From NCBI GenBank assembly GCA_903813345.2, contig CAIIXF020000011.1, positions 12,943,754 through 13,007,753 on the forward strand: DNA of 64,000 nucleotides, in the 5' to 3' direction. Positions within the stretch are counted from its first letter, which is position 1, and each line of letters begins with the position of its first letter. Made by a program: the position numbers and the translations under genes. This DNA comes from Owenia fusiformis. Its lineage: Eukaryota > Annelida > Polychaeta > Sabellida > Oweniidae. Below are positions 56,901 through 64,000 of the stretch, piece after piece. The notes beneath the pieces were generated by a model, which saw nothing but the letters and a program-made list of their open reading frames with translations, had not been told where the DNA came from and did no database searches.

Positions 56901-59900
56901 CTGGTCAGTGCAATGTTTTTCATTTAAATACTAATATGAAGAGAAATTACATTTTAATGAATTATATTTTACTTACAACATGAATGCACTGATGGTTCAG
57001 TGGTAGAATACTCGCCTGTCATCCAGCTGACCATAGTTCAATTCCTGGTCAGTGCAATGTTTTTCATTTAAATACTAATATGAAGAGAAACTACATCTTT
57101 TATGAATTATACTTTACTTTCAACATGTAAGCACTGATGGTTCAGTGGTAGAATGCTCGCCTGTCATCCAGCTGGCCATGGGTCAATTCCTGGTCAGTGC
57201 AATGTTTTTCATTTAAATACTAATATGAAGAGAAATTACAATTTTTATGAATTATATTTTAGGAACAACATGAAAGCCCTGATGGTTCAGTGGTAGAATG
57301 CTCGCCTGTCATCCAGCTGACCATAGTTCAATTCCTGGTCAGTGCAATGTTTTTCATTTAAATACTAATAAGAAGAGAAACTACATCGTTTATGAATTAT
57401 ACTTTACTTTCAACATGTAAGCATTGATGGTTCAGTGGTAGAATGCTCGCCTGTCATCCAGCTGGCCATGGGTCAATTCCTGGTCAGTGCAATGTTTTTC
57501 ATTTAAATACTAATATGAAGAGAAATTACAATTTTTATGAATTATACTTTACTTTCAACATGTAAGCACTGATGGTTCAGTGGTAGAATGCTCGCCTGTC
57601 ACACAGATGGTTATGGGTCGATTCCTGGTCAGTGCAATGTTTTTCATTTAAATACTAATATGAAGAGAAATTACAATTTTTATGAATTATATTTTAGGGA
57701 CAACATGAAAGCCCTGATGGTTCAGTGGTAGAATGCTCGCCTGTCACACAGCTGGTTATGGGTCGATTCCTGGTCAGTGCAATGTTTTTCATTTAAATAT
57801 TATATGAAGAGAAACTACATCTTTTATGAATTATACTTTACTTTCAACATGTAAGCATTGATGGTTCAGTGGTAGAATGCTCGCCGCTTGTGCAGCTGGC
57901 ATGGGTCGATTCCTGGTCAGAGCAATGTTTTTCATTTAAATACCAATATGAAGAGAAATTACAATTTTTATGAATTATATTTTAGGGACAACATGAAAGC
58001 CCTGATGGTTCAGTGGTAGAGTGCTCGCCTGTCATCCAGCTGGCCATGGGTCGATTCCTGGTCAGTGCGAGGTTTTTCATTTAAATTCTGATATGAAGAG
58101 AAATTACTATTTCCATGAATTATATTTTACTTACAACATGAAATCACTGATGGTTCAGTGATAGAATGCTCGCCTGTCATCCGGTTGACCATGGGTCGAT
58201 TCCTGGTCAGTGCAATTTTTTTCATTTAAATACTGATATGAAGAGAAATTACAATTTTTATGAATAATATTTCAGGGACGACCTGAAAGTACTGATGGTT
58301 CAGTGGTAGAATGCTCGCCTGTCATCCAGCTGACCATGGGTCGATTCCTGGTCAGTGCAATGTTTTTCATTTAAATACTAATATGAAGAGAAATTACAAT
58401 TTATATGAATTATATTTTAGGGACAACATGAAAGCCCTGATGGTTCAGTGGTAGAATGCTCGCCTGTCATCCAGCTCGCCATGGGTCGATTCCTGGTCAG
58501 TGCAATGTTTTTCATTTAAATACTAATATGAAGAGAAATTACATTTTTAATGAATTATATTTTACTTACAACATGAATGCAGTGATGGTTCAGTGGTAGA
58601 ATGCTCGCCTGTCACCCAGCTGACCATAGTTCAATTCCTGGTCAGTGCAATGTTTTTCATTTAAATACTAATATGAAGAGAAACTACATCTTTTATGAAT
58701 TATACTTTACTTTCAACATGTAAGCATTGATGGTTCAGTGGTAGAATGCTCGCCTGTCATCCAGCTGGCCATGGGTCAATTCCTGGTCAGTGCAATGTTT
58801 TTCATTTAAATACTAATTTGAAGAGAAATTACTATTTTCATGAATTATATTTTGGGGACAACATGAAAGCCCTGATGGTTCAGTGGTAGAATGCTCGCCT
58901 GTCACACAGCTGGTTATGGGTCGATTCCTGGTCAGTGCGATGTTTTTCATTTAAATACTAATATGAAGAGAAATTACTATTTTCATGAATTATATTTTAC
59001 TTACAACATGAAATCACTGATGGTTCAGTGATAGAATGCTCGCCTGTCATCCAGTTGACCATGGGTCGATTCCTGGTCAGTGCAATTTTTTTCATTTAAA
59101 TACTGATACGAAGAGAAATTACATTTTTTATGAATTATATTTTACTTACAACATGAAATCACTGATGGTTCAGTGGTAGAATGCTCGCCTGTCATCCAGC
59201 TGCCCATGGTTCAATTCCTGGTCAGTGCAATGTTTTTCATTTAAATACTGATATGAAGAGAAATTACTATTTATATGAATTATATTTTACTTACAACATG
59301 AAAGCACTGATGGTTCAGTGGTAGAATGCTCGCCTGTCATCCAGCTGGCCATGGGTCGATTCCTGGTTAGTTCAATGTTTTTCATTTAAATACTGATATG
59401 AAGAGAAATTACTATTTTTATGAATTATATTTTACTTACAACATGAAATCACTGATGGTTCAGTGATAGAATGCTCGCCTGTCATCCAGCTGCCCATGGT
59501 TCAATTCCTGGTCAGTGCAATGTTTTTCATTTAAATTCTGATATGAAGAGAAATTACTATTTTATGAATTATACTTTACCTTCAACATGTAAGCACTGAT
59601 GGTTCAGTGGTAGAATTCTCGCCTGTCATCCAGCTGGCCATGGGTCAATTCCTGGTCAGTGCAATGTTTTTCATTTAAATTCTGATATGAAGAGAAATTA
59701 CTATTTTTATGAATTATATTTTACTTACAACATGAAATCACTGATGGTTCAGTGATAGAATGCTCGCCTGTCATCCAGCTGCCCATGGTTCAATTCCTGG
59801 TCAATGCAATGTTTTTCATTTAAATTCTTATATGAAGAGAAACTACATCTCTAATGAATTATACTTTACCTACAACATGTAAACACTGATGGTTCAGTGG

Positions 59901-60027
59901 TAGAATGCTCGCCTGTCATCCAGCTGGCTATGGGTCGATTCCTGGTCAGTGCAATATTTTTCATTTAAATAAGGTTATGAAGAAAAATTACATCTTTTAT
60001 AAATTATACTTTAGTTACAACATGAAA

Positions 60028-60099
60028 GCATGGATGGTTAAGTGGTACAATGCTAACCTGTCATCCATCTGGCTGTGGTTCGAGTCCCTGGTTAGTGCA
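60028..60099 (+). tRNA. Diverged edge copy of the tRNA-like repeat with consensus B box
   Basis: The head reads GCATGGATGGTTAAGTGG, and the B box GGTTCGAGTCC matches the consensus exactly, unlike the interior units. A T5 run follows. It lies at the right margin of the array, where homogenisation is expected to be weakest. Confidence 0.55.
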
Positions 60100-60173
60100 A
60101 TGTTTTTCATTTAAATACTGATATGAATAGAAATTACTATTTTTATGAATTATATTTTAGTTACAACATGAAA

Positions 60174-60230
60174 GCACTGATGGTTCAGTGGTAGAATGCT
60201 AACTTGTCATCCAGTTTTACTGGGTTGATT
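60174..60230 (+). pseudogene. Truncated last tRNA-like copy
   Basis: It starts GCACTGATGGTTCAGTGG, then degenerates after GCTAACTTGTCATCC and loses the T arm. Duplicated Region 3 sequence begins immediately afterwards. Confidence 0.65.
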
Positions 60231-60536
60231 TGACTTGGGGTTGAGATGACCAGGAAGCACTATGATATCCATAGTTGTCAGCTCGAAATCATCACTGTAT
60301 AATATTATGTCCATGAGATCCATAGTTGTTAGCTCCGAAATATCACTGTGTACATACAGTACCCATGGCACTCATGGATGTCATATTCAAATAAACGCTT
60401 AAAATGACTATGAGATCCTGTTGTCTGCTAGCTACCAATGATCGTGAAGGATTGGCTCATAGGGTTCTATCTCTATTATTTCCTAACTAAACAAGATATC
60501 AATTCCAATCTTTTAGAACGCTGATTATGAATTATA

Positions 60537-60728
60537 AACAGTTATAGTCACCAATAACAACATTTTTAAAGGTCATGGTCTCTGCAATATCAACCATTCT
60601 CCTTGCAGTTCATTTGTGCTAACTTTGTCATAGAAATCAGCACTGAAGACATTGCTTAGATATTAAAATAGTGCGTTGGAATCCTGGGAGCCAGTCCTCC
60701 TTGTAGTATGTGTGAATATGAGATTTCA
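60537..60728 (-). pseudogene. Possible non-LTR retrotransposon endonuclease fragment
   Basis: The minus frame at 60541-60597 reads MVDIAETMTFKNVVIGDYN. The VVIGDYN end resembles the GDFN motif of AP-endonuclease-like domains in LINEs. Upstream the reading continues only with frame changes. The segment is absent from the equivalent place in the left copy (about 39820), so it is either an insertion here or a deletion there. The motif is short, so the assignment is tentative. Confidence 0.3.
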
Positions 60729-60879
60729 TCGTGAGTTCTCGCGTTTATTCATTTATCATTTAGTTGTCAACGATATAGAGAGTAAGTTAGCCCTCCCTCT
60801 TTTATTCTGTAGCCTTTATTAGATGGAGAATATTTGAGAGTGGGGTGTCTTACTCCCCGTATCAATGATCACTGAATAC

Positions 60880-62117
60880 TAGTATGTCTATGGCTATGAT
60901 CCATAGTTCTCAGCTTCCAATGATCACTGAATATTTCTATGAAATCTATGTAAGCTCCTGTATGTGTCTATGAGATCCATAGTTGTCAGCTGCCAATGAC
61001 TCCAATGATCACTGAATATATCAATGAGATCCATGTAAGCTTATGTATGTGTATATCCCGGTGTCTATGAGGATCACCTTATTATACCGATGCGCATTGT
61101 ACCGAAAACCTGTATACCTACACCATATTTTTGATGAAAAAAGGCTTGTAATGGAAGATGTATGATAAGAGAACATTTAGCTTTTTATTAAATTGCTTCC
61201 TGTTTATGTCTATGTGATCCATAGTTGTCAGCTTCCAAAGGTCACTGAACATACATGTGTCTATGAGATCCATGTCTGCATCTGTATGTGTCTATGGGAT
61301 CCATAGTTCTCAGCTTCCAATGATCACCGAATATATCTATGAGATCCTTATCACGATCAGCTCCTGTATGTGTCTATGGGATCCATAGTTCTCAGCTTCA
61401 ATGCAATGGTCACTAAATACTGAATATCTATGAGATCCATGTCTGCTCCTGTATGTGTCTATGGGATCCATAGTTCTCAGCTTCCAATGATCACTGAATA
61501 TATCTATGAGATCCTTATCACGATCAGCTCCTGTGTGTGTCTATGAGATCCATAGTTCTCAGCTTCAATGCAATGGTCACTAAATACTGTATATCTATGA
61601 GATCCATATCTGCTCCTGTATGTGTCTATGGGATCATAGTTCTCAGCTTCCAATGATCACCGAATATATCTATGAGATCCTTATCACAATCAGCTTCTGT
61701 ATGTGTCTATGAGATCCATAGTTCTCAGCTTCAATGCAATGGTCACTAAATACTGTATATTTATGAGATCCATGTCTGCTCCTGTATGTGTCTATGGGAT
61801 CGTAGTTCTCAGCTTCCAATGATCACCGAATATATCTATGAGATCCTTATCACAATCAGCTTCTGCATGTGTCTATGAGATCCATAGTTCTCAGCTTCCA
61901 ATGATCACCGAAAATATCTATGAGATCCTTATCACAATCAGCTCCTGTATATGTGTCTATTGGATCCATAGTTCTCAGCTTTCAATGATCACTGAATATA
62001 TCTACAGTATATGAGATCCTTATCACAATCAGCTCATGTATGTGTCTACGAGATCCATAGTTCTCAGCTTTCAATGATCACTCGGAATATAGTGAGATTC
62101 ATAGTTGTCATATTTCA
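60880..62117. repeat. Satellite block 4 (82/76-bp family, right copy)
   Basis: The same unit types as at 41456-44319 (GATCCTTATCACGATCAG and GATCCATGTCTGCTCC), including the CAGCTTCAATGCAATGG variant also found at about 42300. It is shorter and interrupted at 61075-61190 by the left end of the inverted-repeat element. Confidence 0.88.
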
Positions 62118-63259
62118 ATGGTCGCAGTATAATATAAATATAACAACGTTAACTCAATCATCGAATATGAAAGTCTACGTAAGGTGGCTATTTTTGGATT
62201 TTCCGTCCTAAACACTGTCTTATTAACTAATTACTGGCTGATTAATTTTCCTATGTTCTTCAGTGATATTTTCTCATTGTGCATAAGTTGTAAAAGTAAT
62301 CTCACACTAGCCTAAAAAATGTTTTTTGGATACTATATATTATGTTCGATCTTTCAATAGGCCTAGTACTCTTTTGCAAAGTTTTTATGCCTCTGTTATT
62401 TTTTTAATCTGGGCACAGATAAATGACACTTTTTGAGAAATGAAATTCATATAATAATGAATTAGTTTTAAAATATTGAAAGTTGCCTTATTTCTAATAC
62501 TGTAGAAAATGCAAAGTAATCATTATTGCTCTGTTGAATAATCTTTGAACAGATTCATGAATTCTCTTTCCAAATGCTTTATTCCATCAAAATCAAGACA
62601 CTATTGACTATCTTATGAATTTCAAAAGTAAACTTCAATTTCGCCAAATATTCGTGAATCGCATTCTCTAATACGAATTCGAGAGAAAAAAGTTTTTTCT
62701 TCTACCTGATGACATGGATGAATCCCTTTGCAATTTTTTGTGCATGTTCCGTAATGCTTGGACAACATCTTATCGAATCACTTATTGTTATTGATATTAC
62801 TTCTTGAAATATGAATGTTACAGACAAAAACAACTTGAAAATGTTGATTATTCAATTTCGCGTTCCATTGATTTCATTGAGTTTTGGCGATAAATCCTAT
62901 CCTTGAAAGTACATAAAGTACAACTTCAGTTCTGAAAAGCTATTATCTGGCCATGGATTTTATTTCATTTGAAAGATAAAAGATTATTATAAGGAAATAT
63001 AGCATTTTTGGCACCCAACGTTGACCTTTTTGACTTTTTTGGGGGGTATTTGGTCTTGCGATATAGTGTTATAAAAAGGTTGCAGACATTTGAGTTAATT
63101 GTATCATTGATCACGAATATGTTTCTTTAAATCGATTGATCATACTAGTTTCTTAATCTGTATTTGTCGGTTTGCATGTGTACACGATGGAATCAGACAA
63201 TATAATATGTATCTAAATTCAAATATTCAGAAATCGTTAAAATCTCTCAATGTTCAAAT

Positions 63260-63512
63260 GCGTAGCCAGCTTTCGATCGGGGAGGGGGTGCGATCGCTAA
63301 AACAATTTTGGTTTTCAGTCAGGGGGTTGCGATTGTGGCATAACAAGCCCAAAATAAGATTTATTTGAATTTTACAAAAATTGATGCGACTTCCTTCAAA
63401 ATTGAACGAGAAGCTTCAAATAAAAAGCATTTTAAAGCTCTTGTCTTCTTCTTTCTCATGGTTTTATTGGTTATGGGGGGGGGGGTTCACCCATCGCACC
63501 CCCTGGTTACGC
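63260..63512. mobile_element. MITE-like element, right copy
   Basis: It starts GCGTAGCCAGC and ends CATCGCACCCCCTGGTTACGCC, paralogous to 46797-47036. A poly-G run (about 63476-63486) lies near the right end. A short plus frame (63365-63646) crosses it and is not credible. Confidence 0.5.
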
Positions 63513-63910
63513 CTATTATGTTATATGGAAAGTCATCTATATCGTTCGAGAAAAATAACATTTACATTAGAAAAGTGAGATATGATGGGTTGTGTCATCG
63601 ACTTTCCATGGTGATTTTATATAATGAAAACATTCGAACATTTTAAGCACATTAGAATAGGTATTGCCATAAAATTTGAAAATCCTACCCCACATTTATG
63701 GGGTTAAACTCCCTCAAGTATTCTAGCAATTTGCTTGAAATTGCTTTCAAAAGCTCGACTAACCCCCGGGGACTAACAAGGACTTGTCTTGACCAAAATT
63801 CATATGCAAAAAAACTTTAACTATTCTTAGCTGCTAAAAAATATATATTGAAAGTTCAAATCTTCCCATGTGAACTCAATACTCATGAAGGGACATATAT
63901 TGGTTGGCAT

Positions 63911-64000
63911 GCCTCTTGTTAAAGATGTCTATAATTAATGACCCGGGAGTTTCAAGAAATCCTTTTCGTTCATTGCATTACACTGAACTGGGTTCTCATT
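63911..64000. other. End of window, no feature seen
   Basis: Sequence after ATGCCTCTTGTTAAAG no longer matches the left copy of the duplication. Nothing is recognisable. Confidence 0.5.

Larger units (their letters stand above)
50130..60230 (+). repeat. Tandem array of about 70 tRNA(Gly)-derived 145-bp units
   Basis: The motif GATGGTTCAGTGG recurs every 145 bp (50191, 50336, 50481, 50626 and onward to about 60178). Each unit has a 71-nt tRNA-Gly-like head, then TGTTTTTCATTTAAATACT, AATATGAAGAGAAA and an AT-rich linker that ends with AGGGACAACATG, ACTTACAACATG, ACTTTCAACATG or CGACCTG. Head variants include GCTGGCCATGGG, GCTCGCCATGGG, GCTGACCATAGTTCAATTCC, CACACAGCTGGTTATGGG and CTCTTGTGCAGCTGG. 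Open frames in the array are artefacts of a period that is 1 mod 3. Confidence 0.95.
60240..63910. repeat. Segmental duplication, right copy
   Basis: Collinear with about 39500-47760: the TAGTTGTTAGCTCCGAAATATC block, the ATTCATTTATCATTTAGTTGTC block, the satellite, then the GGATTTTCCGTCC block, the MITE-like element and AACCCCCGGGGACTAAC. It lacks the 994-bp transposon, most of the 40.3-41.8 kb interval and ~290 bp near the end. It has an extra ~190 bp at 60537-60728. Confidence 0.9.

Noticed and set aside
50130-60230. CRISPR array (regular repeats with variable segments)
   Set aside because: The 145-bp units are similar over their full length with no unique spacers, the DNA is eukaryotic, and the unit is a tRNA derivative.
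50130-60230. A cluster of functional tRNA-Asp(GTC) or tRNA-Gly genes
   Set aside because: The anticodon stem and T stem do not pair in the common variants, and the anticodon differs from the glycine body.

Overview
The window is AT-rich eukaryotic DNA, most likely from a metazoan and possibly a marine invertebrate. The signs are a 500-N scaffold gap, intron-like splice signals, tRNA-derived repeats, non-autonomous DNA transposons with target-site duplications, and very extensive satellite DNA. I see no bacterial-type genes, no operons, no rRNA and no complete protein-coding gene. Almost every long open frame is a by-product of tandem repeats whose period is 1 modulo 3 (19 bp and 145 bp). The species cannot be named from the sequence alone.

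Region 1 (1-37148) is a macrosatellite of about 4.8-5.5 kb units. Six are complete, starting at 4780, 10248, 15445, 20747, 25944 and 30852. The left one runs off the window and the right one is truncated. Each unit carries an A-type array of a 19-bp minisatellite, a 187-bp degenerate exon-like module, a second 19-bp array (B type in the first five units, a much older C type in the last three), and a spacer of about 2.7 kb. The spacer holds a clean 156-bp phase 1-1 exon-like segment on the minus strand, encoding a four-cysteine peptide. Diagnostic differences alternate between neighbouring units, so the array spread in dimers of about 10.5 kb.

Region 2 (37149-39274) is AT-rich single-copy-like sequence with a perfect 12-bp-stem hairpin beside the 500-N gap (38001-38500).

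Region 3 (39275-47760) holds a second satellite family, with alternating 82-bp and 76-bp units built on a GATCCATAGTTCTCAGCTTCC core. Two non-autonomous transposon-like elements interrupt it: a bounded 994-bp element with TA target duplication and long inverted repeats (44320-45313), and an element of about 1.1 kb with 27-bp inverted repeats. Unique-like sequence with a small MITE-like element follows.

Region 4 (47761-60230) contains about 70 copies of a 145-bp repeat derived from a glycine tRNA gene. Two copies stand alone; the rest form a continuous array from 50130. Each unit has an intact A box, a near-consensus B box, a pairing acceptor stem in many copies, and a T5 terminator a few bases downstream. 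The anticodon and T arms are degraded.

Region 5 (60240-63910) is a diverged, shortened second copy of much of Region 3, so the tRNA-like array lies between two copies of one segmental duplication.

No conventional gene pathway can be described. The biology on show is repeat dynamics: 19-mers inside 5-kb units inside 10.5-kb dimers, and 145-mers inside a roughly 2-kb, 14-unit duplicated block.
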